The notes under the pieces are model-generated. The model was given only the letters and a program-made list of their open reading frames with translations, did not search any database and had not been told where the DNA came from. A stretch of 64,000 nt of DNA from Actinomycetota bacterium (GTDB taxonomy: Bacteria > Actinomycetota > Geothermincolia > Fen-727 > Anoxymicrobiaceae): positions 62,001 through 126,000 of the forward strand of contig JAHJCO010000023.1 in assembly GCA_018831265.1 (NCBI GenBank). The letters are read 5' to 3'. Made by a program: the position numbers and the translations under genes. Below, piece by piece: positions 1 through 8,026 of the stretch; within the stretch, counting starts at the first letter, position 1; each line of letters begins with the position of its first letter.

Positions 1-398
1 GCTACCCACCGAGCGACCCCAACGCGCTCAACACCACCAACCTGTTCTACTGGCCCATCCAGCAGATACTGGAGACGTTCCACGTCGGGTACAAGGGCAC
101 CACACCCTACGTGAAGCGTGTCGTGGCAACGGAGGGGGAGACGCTGGAGCTGAGGAAGGGAAAGCTCTACGTCAACGGGAAGAGAATCGACGAGCCTTAC
201 ATAGTCCCCGACGGCGCCGACTTCGGCCCCGTGGTGGTCCCGGAGGGAACGTGCTACGGTTTTGGTGACAACCGCCCGAACTCGCGAGACAGCCGGTTCT
301 TCGGGCCTATCCCTTACAGGGCAATAATAGGAAGGGTGTTCCTGGTATGGTGGCCTTTCAGCCACTTCGGCAGACCGGAGGGGAAGCCCTCGGGCTAG
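1..398 (+). CDS. lepB: Signal peptidase I, C-terminal part (cut by window start)
   Basis: Type I signal peptidase cleaves signal peptides of exported proteins on the outer face of the membrane. The 131 visible residues (frame from position 3) hold the catalytic-lysine block (YVKRVVATEGE), the beta-strand region with LYVNGKRIDEPY, and the conserved GDNRPNSRDSR box followed by FFGPIP, which are classic for the family. The serine-containing N-terminal membrane part lies before the window. The stop at 396-398 lies inside the following rnhB reading frame, which suggests translational coupling. The family assignment is strong; the 5' end cannot be judged. Confidence 0.93.
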   Translation, partial: YPPSDPNALNTTNLFYWPIQQILETFHVGYKGTTPYVKRVVATEGETLELRKGKLYVNGKRIDEPYIVPDGADFGPVVVPEGTCYGFGDNRPNSRDSRFFGPIPYRAIIGRVFLVWWPFSHFGRPEGKPSG

Positions 399-1201
399 GT
401 CCGGACGCCCCGGGCGCTATCCTGCAGCCGCCCCCCGAGACCCTGTCGCTCAACATCGGGCAGGTCCGCGAGCTGATCTCGCGCAACCCAGACGGCGTCG
501 ACCTCCTCTGTAGCCTTGCCCGGGACCCCAGGGTGACCGTGCGCAGGATGGCCTACCGGGCGCTGGGCCGGGGGGGCAGGAACCTGGCGGCGAACGAGGA
601 CCTCTTCCGGGAGGGGGACATCCGCTACATCGCCGGCGCCGACGAGGCCGGCCGGGGAGCCCTCGCCGGGCCGCTGGCGGCCGCCGCCGTGGTCTTCGAG
701 CCGGGGTTCGTCATCAAGGGCGTCAAGGACTCCAAGATGCTGACCCCGGAGCAGAGGGAGGAGCTCTACGAGGTCATAGTGACACGCGCCCGGCGGGTCG
801 CGGTCGTGTTCATCGACTCGGGGACCATCGATTCCTGGGGGCTCCAGCGGGTCAATATCAAGGCACTCGCGGATGCCATCCTGTCGCTGGAGGACGACTG
901 CCATTTCGCCATCTGCGATCACTTCGAGCTCGCGGGCCTGCCCGTTCCGTCCTGCGGGATACCGAAGGCCGACGAGATCTTCCACTCGGTGGCCGCAGCG
1001 AGCATAGTGGCGAAGGTGGAGCGTGACAGGGTGATGCGCTCCCTGGACCGACGCTTCCCCTCGTACAACTTCGTGCAGAACAAGGGGTATGCGACCGGGG
1101 AGCACCTCAATGCGTTGTCTTCTTACGGACCGTGCAAGGTGCACAGGCGCTCCTTCTCCGGGGTGCTGCCCGACGACGAGATTCCCCTGTGGGAGACATG
1201 A
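347..1201 (+). CDS. rnhB: Ribonuclease HII
   Basis: RNase HII cuts RNA in RNA-DNA hybrids and single ribonucleotides in DNA. The 284-residue protein has an N-terminal extension of about 90 residues with a helical SLNIGQVRELISR stretch, as in the longer RNase HII enzymes, then the catalytic domain. Its acidic residues are seen in GADEAGRG (D99, E100) and in CDHFEL, and it has the VKDSK motif and the ADEIFHSVAAASIVAKVERD block. The only ATG in frame (347) overlaps lepB by 52 bp, so the start is accepted but not certain. Its stop TGA overlaps the region just before yraN, and the lepB-rnhB-yraN order is a common actinobacterial arrangement. Confidence 0.95.
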   Translation: MVAFQPLRQTGGEALGLGPDAPGAILQPPPETLSLNIGQVRELISRNPDGVDLLCSLARDPRVTVRRMAYRALGRGGRNLAANEDLFREGDIRYIAGADEAGRGALAGPLAAAAVVFEPGFVIKGVKDSKMLTPEQREELYEVIVTRARRVAVVFIDSGTIDSWGLQRVNIKALADAILSLEDDCHFAICDHFELAGLPVPSCGIPKADEIFHSVAAASIVAKVERDRVMRSLDRRFPSYNFVQNKGYATGEHLNALSSYGPCKVHRRSFSGVLPDDEIPLWET

Positions 1202-1202
1202 G

Positions 1203-1556
1203 TTGGATCGACGCGAGCTCGGCCGTTACGGCGAAGATGCGGCCTGCGCTCACCTGGAGGGCGGCGGCTACACCATAGTCGAGCGCAACTGGAGGACCCG
1301 AACCGGAGAGCTCGATATCATCGCGGCGAAGGGGGGGACCACCGTGTTCGTGGAGGTCAAGTCGCGCAGCGGCACCGCATTCGGCGAACCCGAGGAGGCC
1401 GTCACCCCTCTCAAGGTCAGGCGTATCAGGGCCCTGGCCGCCCAGTACCTCGCCTCGTCGGGGAGACACGGTGAGGTCCGCTTCGACGTGATCAGCGTGC
1501 TGGTGGAACCGGCCGGCGGCCTGGTGGAGCTGCGGCACCTTGAGCAGGCGTTCTAG
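1203..1556 (+). CDS. yraN: UPF0102 family nuclease-fold protein YraN
   Basis: This 117-residue protein belongs to the UPF0102/YraN family, which has a restriction-endonuclease-like fold and no firmly established role. The sequence shows the family signature: LGRYGEDAACAHLEGGGY, then NWRTRTGELDIIA, then VFVEVKSRSG, so the E/D/ExK triad of the PD-(D/E)XK fold is present (GELDII and EVKSR). A TTG start at 1203, one base past the rnhB stop, gives the usual family length of about 120 residues. The longer frame upstream would run backwards through rnhB and is not used. Confidence 0.9.
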   Translation: MDRRELGRYGEDAACAHLEGGGYTIVERNWRTRTGELDIIAAKGGTTVFVEVKSRSGTAFGEPEEAVTPLKVRRIRALAAQYLASSGRHGEVRFDVISVLVEPAGGLVELRHLEQAF

Positions 1557-1566
1557 GGGCCTTACA

Positions 1567-3483
1567 TTGAACCGCGCCCCCGGGGACCTGCCAAGGAGGA
1601 CGAGGAAGCCCATCTTCCGCGACCCCGAACCTCCGCCTCCGGTCATAGAAGGCACCGGCGGGGTCTTCGACAACGAACGGGGCGACACGGACTACCTGCC
1701 CCCCGTCACGGTCCGTGAGAAGCGCCGCCCGGCCGGCGGACGTTTCCTGGTCGGGCTCCTGGTGATACTGCTCTTCTTCGCCGTGCTCTCGGTTGTGATG
1801 ACCCGGCCGGTGCTCACAACGGCCGCGGACCACACCTGCCGGGATCCCTACGACCCGACGTTCCAGGCCTGGACGCTGGACTGGGACCTGCGCGCCCTCG
1901 GCTCCAACCCGCTCGACCTCTTCAACGCGAACATCTTCTTCCCGAATGAGCACACCCTTGCATTCTCCGACCACCAGGTGGTCAACGCCGTCATCGCCGC
2001 CCCGGCGATCGCGTGGACGAACAACCCCGTTCAAGCACAGAACTACATGGTCATCTTCGCCTTCCTGCTGTGCGCGGTGGGAGCGTTCGCCCTGACCACC
2101 CACCTGACCGGCAACAGGCTCGCGGGCGTCGTGGCGGGGGTCGCCTTCGCGTTCTCGCCCCCCCGCCTCTCACACGTCGTGCACCTGAACATCCTCAGCG
2201 CCGGCTGGATACCGCTCTGCCTGCTGTTCATGCACCGCTACAGCGAGAAGAAACGGGTCCTGGACGCCGCGCTGGCCGCCCTCTTCTTCACGCTGCAGGT
2301 GCTCACGACCTGGTACTACGGGATGATCCTGGCGGTGGCGCTGCTGGTGTTCCTGGTGGTAAGGCTGCTCTGGAATCACCGGCAGTTCACGCTGAAGTGG
2401 ACGGTGATACTCCTGGCGGTCTTCATGGTCGCCGGTGTGTTGATCGCCCCCTTCACGATCCCGTACCTGAAGGTCCAGAAGAGCGACCCCCGCTTCGTGC
2501 GCAACATCGACGAGGTGGACATGTTCAGCGCCGACATCACCGACTTCGTCACGGCGCCTACAGAGAACCTGTTCTGGGGGAAGCTGACGGCGGGGATCCG
2601 CGAGGACACCATGGAGAGGGGAGGCCCCACCGAGCGCACGCTGTTCCCGGGGCTCCTGCCTCTGCTGCTCGGGCTCACCGGTGCCGTGCTGCTGTTCGTG
2701 CGGGGCAGGGGCGAGGACCGCTTCTGCGTGCGTTACTACGTGACGCTGATGGGGCTGGGTCTCGTGCTCTGCCTGGGGACCTCCGTCTACCTGTTCGGGC
2801 GGCGCGTGGGATTCCCCATGCCCTACGAGCTCTTCTACCACCTGTTCCCCGGGTTCAAGGTGATGCGGGTGGCGACCCGCTTCGTCTCGCTTATCGGCCT
2901 CTCGCTGGCGGTCCTCTCGGGCTTCGCGGTCAGGGACATCCTTCGAGCGGTGGGCAGGAAGCGCACCTGGCTGGCGGGATTGCTGGGGCTGCTGATAGTT
3001 GCGCTGCTGGCGTGCGACCTGATGTCGGCCAGCATCCCCATGTTCCCGGTCAAGACCAAGGACGAGTTCGCCCCGGTGTACGGCTGGTTGAAGGAGAGGA
3101 GCGGAGAGGCGCCCACCGTTGAGCTGCCGCTGGCCGACTACCATCCCGACACGTTCAAGTGGGGGTTGCAGTACGAGGAGACGTGGGTGGGACGCGAGCC
3201 GCTGCGGACCTACTACTCGATCCTGCACTGGAAGAAGCTGTTCAACGGCTACTCCAGCTTCATCCCCACCTCGTACTACGAGGGGGTCTACGCGACCCGC
3301 GACTTCCCCTCCGAGGAGGCGATCGCCTTCTTCAAGAAGGAGGGGATCGAGTATATCGTCATCCACACCACCGAGTACGACCCGCTCAAGCGCCTCCTGG
3401 TGCTGGACTGGATGTCCAAGCGGACCGACGTCCCGCAGGTCGCCGCCTTCGGCCCCGACCACGTATACCGGCTGACCCGCTGA
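1567..3483 (+). CDS. Large polytopic membrane protein, GT-C glycosyltransferase-like
   Basis: This is a protein of about 638 residues with a short basic/proline-rich cytosolic N-terminus, a first membrane helix near residues 60-80 (FLVGLLVILLFFAVLSVVM), and roughly ten further hydrophobic segments. After the first helix comes a loop with DPYDPTFQAWTLDWDLRAL and later FFPNEHTLAFSDHQ. This kind of acidic first loop followed by many helices resembles GT-C type lipid-linked-sugar glycosyltransferases and related YfhO-like proteins. A C-terminal soluble part (about residues 490-638) follows the last helix. The TTG at 1567 is chosen because AGGGG at 1554-1558 precedes it by 8 bases; a TTG at 1540 is possible. 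The specific substrate is unknown. Confidence 0.7.
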   Translation: MNRAPGDLPRRTRKPIFRDPEPPPPVIEGTGGVFDNERGDTDYLPPVTVREKRRPAGGRFLVGLLVILLFFAVLSVVMTRPVLTTAADHTCRDPYDPTFQAWTLDWDLRALGSNPLDLFNANIFFPNEHTLAFSDHQVVNAVIAAPAIAWTNNPVQAQNYMVIFAFLLCAVGAFALTTHLTGNRLAGVVAGVAFAFSPPRLSHVVHLNILSAGWIPLCLLFMHRYSEKKRVLDAALAALFFTLQVLTTWYYGMILAVALLVFLVVRLLWNHRQFTLKWTVILLAVFMVAGVLIAPFTIPYLKVQKSDPRFVRNIDEVDMFSADITDFVTAPTENLFWGKLTAGIREDTMERGGPTERTLFPGLLPLLLGLTGAVLLFVRGRGEDRFCVRYYVTLMGLGLVLCLGTSVYLFGRRVGFPMPYELFYHLFPGFKVMRVATRFVSLIGLSLAVLSGFAVRDILRAVGRKRTWLAGLLGLLIVALLACDLMSASIPMFPVKTKDEFAPVYGWLKERSGEAPTVELPLADYHPDTFKWGLQYEETWVGREPLRTYYSILHWKKLFNGYSSFIPTSYYEGVYATRDFPSEEAIAFFKKEGIEYIVIHTTEYDPLKRLLVLDWMSKRTDVPQVAAFGPDHVYRLTR

Positions 3484-3496
3484 ACCCCTCCGTCTT

Positions 3497-3769
3497 TCAG
3501 CCGTACCTGACCACGATTCCCGTACCCGAGTCGGGGAAGTCGAAACGGATGGCGCCGCTGGAGCAGACCTGCCAGCAGGCGCCGCACTCCAGGCAGCGCT
3601 CGCGATAATCAGCGGCCAGGACCGCCCTGCCCTCGCGCACCTTCCAGAGGAAGACCGGGCACACGATCACGCAGTCGGCGCACCCGGTACACTCCCCGGC
3701 GTCCACCGACATGAAATCCCGGGAGGGCACCACCTTGTGGACCAGCCCCGCGAACTCCTCGGTCTTCAT
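3497..3769 (-). CDS. fixX: FixX-like ferredoxin (two 4Fe-4S motifs)
   Basis: This 90-residue protein carries one complete CxxCxxCxxxCP motif (CTGCADCVIVCP) and a second cluster motif CLECGACWQVC followed by SSGA. That is the arrangement of FixX/EtfX-type ferredoxins, which pass electrons between electron-transfer flavoprotein and the FixC/ETF-quinone oxidoreductase. Its start codon overlaps the stop of the upstream flavoprotein gene (ATGA), so the two are made together. No fixA or fixB is visible in the window, so the electron donor may be encoded elsewhere. Confidence 0.88.
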   Translation of the reverse strand: MKTEEFAGLVHKVVPSRDFMSVDAGECTGCADCVIVCPVFLWKVREGRAVLAADYRERCLECGACWQVCSSGAIRFDFPDSGTGIVVRYG

Positions 3770-5259
3770 CCTCGCTCGACCTCCTCGAGTGTGTTGATAC
3801 GTTCCTCGGCGTACGGGGTGAGGAAGTGCTCCGCCAGCAGTGGGCCGACCACCTCGCCGTAGGGGCTCCTGGGTCTCCGTGCCGCGAATCGCGCCAGTGG
3901 CGGCAGGATGCGCGGGAGGGCCTTCCGCATGAGGCGCACCAGGCCGGGCCGCGCGGACCGTCGGGGCCGCTCCACCATCCTGGCCGACAGCGGGAGCAGG
4001 TCCTCTTTCAGCTCGCGTGCCAGCTCAGGTACATAGGGAAGCAGCAGGCGCGGGAGGTTCCTGGCGCTCGCCGTGTGCGATTCGGCGACGTTGAGCAGCC
4101 CGAAGGCCGCGTCGTTGAGCATCGGTATCACCCAGCGCCCGGCCTCGGGGTTGAAGCCTATCCCCCTGACGAACCCGTCAATGGCCTCACCGCCCACGAA
4201 CTCCTCGCCGACGGGTGAGTCCCGCCAGGCGCGCTCGTAGCGGCTCAGGAAGCCCCTGGAGACATCCCCCGAGGAAAGCGCCTCGGCGGCCACCTTCCCG
4301 GCGAGCATGCCCGAGTACATGGCGTAGTAGACGCCCTCAGCCTCGAACGGGCAGGCAAACCCCGCCGCGTCTCCCACCAGCAGCACGGAGTCGCCGTATG
4401 TCGTGGTGGGATTGGTGAGAAAGGTCACCATGTGGTTCTGAAACTCGCGGGCGACACCCTTGCACTGCCTTATCTGGCGCTGGACCCCTTCTATCTCGAA
4501 CATCCGGTTGAGGTAGTAGTGCGGGCTTTTTTTCCACCAGGTCACGTAGTTGCCCAGGCCGACGTGGAACCCCTCGGCGGAGAAGAAGCTGTAGCCGACC
4601 GGGAACACCGAGGAGTACCAGTAATGAAGCGCGTTTCCCCCTATCGCCTCGTCGATATCCGCTCGGGCCGCTCCGAAATCGATGTTGATGATCATGGCTA
4701 CCTCGGACGGGTCCCACTTCTGGCGGATGCCCGCCGTCCGGGCGACCGTGGAGATGACCCCATCGGCCCCGATGATGATGTCACCGGTGATGGTCTCGCC
4801 CGTATCGGTGCGCACGCCGGTGATCCTTCCCCCCTCGGCCTTCACCACACCGACGATTCTGGTCGAGGTCCTGGTCTCCGCCCCGGCGTCGGCCGCCAGG
4901 CCGAACAGCCGGGGGTCCAGCTCGCTTCGGTAGACGTTGACGGTCAGGAACTCCCGGGCCTCGGGGTAGGCCGCCCGCTCTGACGGTGTGAAGCTGAACG
5001 ACATCCTCTCGACGGCCTCGTCGTCGGAGAGGTGCAGCGTGGCCATTGTCGCCACCCTCTCGTGCGGCAGCTTCATCTCCTTCATGAACTCGAAGTCGCG
5101 GTAGCACTTGGGGCTCAGGCCGGTCCCGGAGACGTTCTTCTCCCCGGGTCTCGTGCCGCGCTCGAGCACGATGGTCTTCAGCCCCAGGCCAGCCGCGGTC
5201 ATCGCCGCGACCGACCCACCGGGCCCCCCTCCGACCACTATGACGTCGTACTTCTCCAT
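3766..5259 (-). CDS. fixC: FixC / geranylgeranyl-reductase family FAD oxidoreductase
   Basis: This FAD-dependent oxidoreductase of about 497 residues opens with a dinucleotide-binding VVGGGPGGSVAA and ILE-type second strand (IVLERG). It has the FAD-contacting LLVGDAAGFACPFEAEGV motif near the middle. These are the hallmarks of the FixC/ETF-QO and geranylgeranyl reductase family. With the overlapping ferredoxin gene downstream, electron transfer to quinone (FixC role) is the simpler reading, but reduction of an isoprenoid chain cannot be excluded. The ATG at 5259 is preferred because GGAGG lies 8 bases before it; the upstream ATG would add eight residues without a site. The pair faces away from the toxin-antitoxin genes. 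Confidence 0.85.
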   Translation of the reverse strand: MEKYDVIVVGGGPGGSVAAMTAAGLGLKTIVLERGTRPGEKNVSGTGLSPKCYRDFEFMKEMKLPHERVATMATLHLSDDEAVERMSFSFTPSERAAYPEAREFLTVNVYRSELDPRLFGLAADAGAETRTSTRIVGVVKAEGGRITGVRTDTGETITGDIIIGADGVISTVARTAGIRQKWDPSEVAMIINIDFGAARADIDEAIGGNALHYWYSSVFPVGYSFFSAEGFHVGLGNYVTWWKKSPHYYLNRMFEIEGVQRQIRQCKGVAREFQNHMVTFLTNPTTTYGDSVLLVGDAAGFACPFEAEGVYYAMYSGMLAGKVAAEALSSGDVSRGFLSRYERAWRDSPVGEEFVGGEAIDGFVRGIGFNPEAGRWVIPMLNDAAFGLLNVAESHTASARNLPRLLLPYVPELARELKEDLLPLSARMVERPRRSARPGLVRLMRKALPRILPPLARFAARRPRSPYGEVVGPLLAEHFLTPYAEERINTLEEVERG

Positions 5260-5450
5260 GTGCGTATCCTCCGTCCATCGCATCGACCATTGGAGTCTAC
5301 AATATCCGCCGGGAATGTCTAGTACCTGGGTGTGTTAACAGTCCGACTTATCGGTCGAATTGGGATTGCGCGGTCCGACACGACGCCGCAGGCATCACGC
5401 CCGCTTGCGCGTCCGGCCCGGCCCGCATATGATGCTTGTATTGGTTGCTA

Positions 5451-5480
5451 TTGGACAGGAAGGGCTGCCCATAGTATGAT
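5451..5480 (+). promoter_or_regulatory. Promoter of the vapBC-type operon
   Basis: TTGGAC (5451-5456) and TATGAT (5475-5480) are separated by 18 bases. This is a good match to a housekeeping-sigma promoter. The -10 box overlaps the left outer arm of the palindrome at 5476-5517, which places any repressor on top of the transcription start. Confidence 0.6.
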
Positions 5481-5517
5481 TCAAGTGCGAGTCAATATGA
5501 CTCATAATCCGAATCAT
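5476..5517. promoter_or_regulatory. Nested palindromic operator before the antitoxin gene
   Basis: Two inverted repeats share almost the same centre. The outer pair is ATGATTC (5476-5482) with GAATCAT (5511-5517), and the inner pair is GAGTC (5489-5493) with GACTC (5499-5503). Ribbon-helix-helix antitoxins usually bind such paired half-sites in their own promoter. The element covers the -10 box and the expected start point of transcription. Autorepression is inferred from the position. Confidence 0.6.
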
Positions 5518-5529
5518 CTGGAGGAGACG

Positions 5530-5799
5530 GTGAAGCAGTACACGATACGGGGAGTGCCCCTGGAGATCGAGAAGATGGTCCATGAAGAGGCTCGAAAGAC
5601 CGGGCTGAGCGTGAACAAGGCCTTTGTCTCGTTACTCGACAGGGCACTTTCGCGCGAAGCGCCCGCGGGTGGGCGGAAGGTCCACGATGACCTCGACACG
5701 CTCTTCGGGGTCTGGGGTGAAGCCGAGTTCCAGACGTTCGAGCGCGAGCTCGAGCTCCAGAGAAAGGTGGACGAGGAGCTGTGGCAACGAGAGCGGTGA
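5530..5799 (+). CDS. vapB: Ribbon-helix-helix antitoxin (VapB-like)
   Basis: This small protein of 89 residues has an N-terminal ribbon-helix-helix DNA-binding fold. The beta strand is VKQYTIRGVPLEIEKM and the two helices cover VHEEARKTGLSVNKAFVSLLDRAL. The C-terminal half is acidic and helical (FGVWGEAEFQTFERELEL), the part expected to wrap around the toxin. A GTG start at 5530 is favoured because GGAGG (5520-5524) lies five bases before it; longer upstream frames have no ribosome site. The gene overlaps the PIN toxin by 19 bases, which is typical for toxin-antitoxin operons, and sits behind a palindromic operator. Confidence 0.8.
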   Translation: MKQYTIRGVPLEIEKMVHEEARKTGLSVNKAFVSLLDRALSREAPAGGRKVHDDLDTLFGVWGEAEFQTFERELELQRKVDEELWQRER

Positions 5800-6185
5800 T
5801 GCTGGATACCTCCGCGGTCTCCGCGTTCTTCCGTGGCAATCTCGCCGTGAAGGAGCGCATGGATACCGCCGATGTCCTGGAGCTGAACCCTGTGGTCCTG
5901 GGGGAGCTGCTCGCGGGGTTCATGATGGGGACCGCCGAACGCGTGAACAGGGAGCTGCTCGATCGGTTCGTGGCATCTCCGCGGGCCGAGATCGTCTGCA
6001 TCGATGAGGAGACCGGCGAGAGGTACGCCGCGATATTCGGCTCCCTGCGGAGGGCCGGCACCCCCATACCGACGAACGATATCTGGATTGCGGCATGTGC
6101 CATGCAGCGCGGCTCCGTCCTTCTCACGGCGGATTCGCACTTCCTGAAGGTAGCTCAGATCCTCACTGAACTCTTTCAAACTTAG
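5781..6185 (+). CDS. vapC: PIN-domain ribonuclease toxin (VapC-like)
   Basis: This PIN-domain protein of up to 134 residues has the acidic active-site residues of VapC toxins. They are the aspartate in MLDTSAVSAFFRGN, the glutamate in LGELLAGF, the aspartate in TNDIWIAACAM and the last aspartate in TADSHF. The family cuts RNA, often tRNA, when the antitoxin is lost. The GTG at 5781 is given; an ATG at 5799 that overlaps the antitoxin stop (TGATG) is equally possible and gives the usual MLDTSA start. The antitoxin gene lies directly before it. Confidence 0.85.
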   Translation: MATRAVMLDTSAVSAFFRGNLAVKERMDTADVLELNPVVLGELLAGFMMGTAERVNRELLDRFVASPRAEIVCIDEETGERYAAIFGSLRRAGTPIPTNDIWIAACAMQRGSVLLTADSHFLKVAQILTELFQT

Positions 6186-6246
6186 CCACCGGCGCCACCC
6201 GCGCGTCCCGCGTACGGACCTCCCCTCGCGCCGTATGACCGTTTGC

Positions 6247-6275
6247 TTGTTACTTCCGCTTGATATGCTTATAAT
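6247..6275 (+). promoter_or_regulatory. Promoter before comM
   Basis: TTGTTA (6247-6252) and TATAAT (6270-6275) are 17 bases apart, an almost ideal housekeeping promoter. Transcription would begin near 6282 and run through the 164-bp palindromic element (6318-6483) before reaching the comM start at 6485. Confidence 0.65.
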
Positions 6276-6317
6276 ATGCTTGTACTGCTGGTCCCCTCTC
6301 CGCTGACGCAGGAGTCT

Positions 6318-6483
6318 AAGCGCCTCATTTCATAGATACGGTGTCGTATCGAGAACGGCGAGGCGCTGCGGATGCGAGGCGCGCGACCGACGCGTACGCC
6401 TGTCGTACTCGGAGGGAGCGGAACGCAGCAGGTGCGGATGCATCGACGTTCGAATGCAACCGTATTTATGGAATGAGGTACTA
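6318..6483 (+). repeat. 164-bp palindromic element, copy 1 (MITE-like)
   Basis: This is the first of three dispersed copies (others at 11184-11347 and 34946-35109). Its arms are AAGCGCCTCATTTCATA (6318-6334) and TATGGAATGAGGTACT (6467-6482), which pair with few mismatches. Shared inner blocks include GGCGCGCGACCGACGCGTAC, GGAGGGAGCGGAACGCAGCA and GTTCGAATGC. CTA borders both sides. The right arm contains GAGGT (6475-6479), five bases before the comM GTG start. Confidence 0.8.
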
Positions 6484-6484
6484 A

Positions 6485-8026
6485 GTGCTCTCGAGAATCT
6501 GTACCGCCGCACTGGTGGGCCTGGACGCGCATACGGTCGTGGTCGAGGTCGACATCCCCGGCTGCGGCCTTCCCGGCATCGACATCGTGGGCCTGCCCGA
6601 CGCCGGTCTCAAGGAATCACGCATGCGGGTACGGTCCGCCATCCGCAACTCGTTCTTCGAGTTCCCCAGGACCAGGGTCAACGTGAACCTCGCGCCGGCG
6701 AACGTGCGCAAGGAGGGCCCGGGCTTCGACCTGCCGCTGGCCCTGGCCATCCTCACCGCGTCCAGGCAGGTACCGGGCGTGAACGGGCGGCGATTCCTTG
6801 CCGCGGGGGAGCTTTCCCTGGACGGGCTGGTCCGCGAGGTGCCGGGCGCGCTCAGCGTGGCGCTCGGGGCGCGCGAGTCGGGCTTCGACTTCGTCCTGCT
6901 GCCGAACGGCAACACCTCGGAGGCCGCGCTGGTCCCGGACATCGAGGTGTTCGGGGTCTCCTCGCTCCAGGAGGCGGCGGCGTTCCTGGCCGGCGAGATC
7001 GAGCTCGAGCCCGCCAGGCCGGCGAAGGTCGTCCGGCGCGACGACGAGCCGCCGTGCGAGGATCTCGGCGAGGTGCGGGGACAGGAGCCCGCCAAGAGGG
7101 CGCTGGAGGTCGCGGCCGCTGGGGGCCACAACCTGCTCATGGTCGGCCCACCCGGGTCGGGCAAGACCATGCTGGCCAGGAGGATGCCGGGCATACTCCC
7201 TCCGCTCTCGCTCGCCGAGGCCCTGGAGGTGACGCGGGTCCACAGCGTGGCCGGCCTCCTCGGAGCGGGCGGCACGCTGATATCAGACAGGCCTTTCCGG
7301 ACGCCCCACGGCTCCATAAGCCCGGTCGGCCTGTGCGGGGGCGGGGTGCCCATACCGAGGCCGGGGGAGGTGTCCCTGGCCCACGCCGGCGTCCTCTACC
7401 TTGACGAGATGCCGCTGTTTCAGCGCCACGCGCTGGAGTCGCTGCGGGGGCCGGTCGAGGACCGCCAGGTCACAATCGTGCGCTCGATGGTCTCGGTGAC
7501 CTACCCCGCCGCGTTCAGCCTGGTGGCGTCGATGAACCCCTGCCCGTGCGGCCACCTGACCGATCCCCGGAAGGAGTGCCGCTGCTCGCCCGGTGACATA
7601 CAGAGGTACCACGCGCGCATATCCGGGCCGCTGCTGGACCGCATAGACATCCAGGTCGAGGTGCCGCGGCTGACCCGCCGCCAGCTGCAGGAAAGGGGCG
7701 GGGGCGAGTGCTCCGCCGGGGTCCGCGCCAGGGTCGTGGAGGCGCGACGCCTCCAGGAGGCCAGGTACGGTGGCACTGGGGTCTTCTGCAACGCCGCGCT
7801 GAGCAACTCCCTCATCGAGAAGCACTGCGCCCTGTCGCCGGAGGGCGAGCGATTCCTGGGGCTCGCGGTCGAGAAGCTCGGGCTGTCGGCACGCTCGTAC
7901 AACCGGGTGCTCAAGGTCGCACGCACGATCGCCGACCTGGCCGGCGTCGACAGGCTCGAGGTCGAGCACCTCGCCGAAGCGGTGCAGTACCGGTGCCTGG
8001 AGAGGGTGGGGGTGCTCGCGCGTTGA
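6485..8026 (+). CDS. comM: YifB/ComM family Mg-chelatase-like AAA+ ATPase
   Basis: ComM is a hexameric AAA+ helicase that moves branches during integration of incoming DNA in natural transformation. The 513-residue protein has the N-terminal ChlI-like domain (GLPGIDIVGLPDAGLKESR; VNVNLAPANVRKEG) and the central AAA+ core. The core shows Walker A GPPGSGKTM, Walker B VLYLDEMPLF, and the MNPCPCGH and DRIDIQVEVPR motifs. The Mg_chelatase C domain (ARSYNRVLKVARTIADL) closes the protein. The GTG start at 6485 is set by GAGGT inside the preceding repeat. Its stop overlaps the dprA start (TTGA), and comM-dprA adjacency fits a shared role in processing single-stranded DNA. Confidence 0.95.
   Translation: MLSRICTAALVGLDAHTVVVEVDIPGCGLPGIDIVGLPDAGLKESRMRVRSAIRNSFFEFPRTRVNVNLAPANVRKEGPGFDLPLALAILTASRQVPGVNGRRFLAAGELSLDGLVREVPGALSVALGARESGFDFVLLPNGNTSEAALVPDIEVFGVSSLQEAAAFLAGEIELEPARPAKVVRRDDEPPCEDLGEVRGQEPAKRALEVAAAGGHNLLMVGPPGSGKTMLARRMPGILPPLSLAEALEVTRVHSVAGLLGAGGTLISDRPFRTPHGSISPVGLCGGGVPIPRPGEVSLAHAGVLYLDEMPLFQRHALESLRGPVEDRQVTIVRSMVSVTYPAAFSLVASMNPCPCGHLTDPRKECRCSPGDIQRYHARISGPLLDRIDIQVEVPRLTRRQLQERGGGECSAGVRARVVEARRLQEARYGGTGVFCNAALSNSLIEKHCALSPEGERFLGLAVEKLGLSARSYNRVLKVARTIADLAGVDRLEVEHLAEAVQYRCLERVGVLAR

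Noticed and set aside
6454-7404. Alternative frame of 316 codons starting in repeat copy 1 and overlapping comM
   Set aside because: It is out of frame with comM, and its Arg/Gly/Pro-rich translation has no domain.
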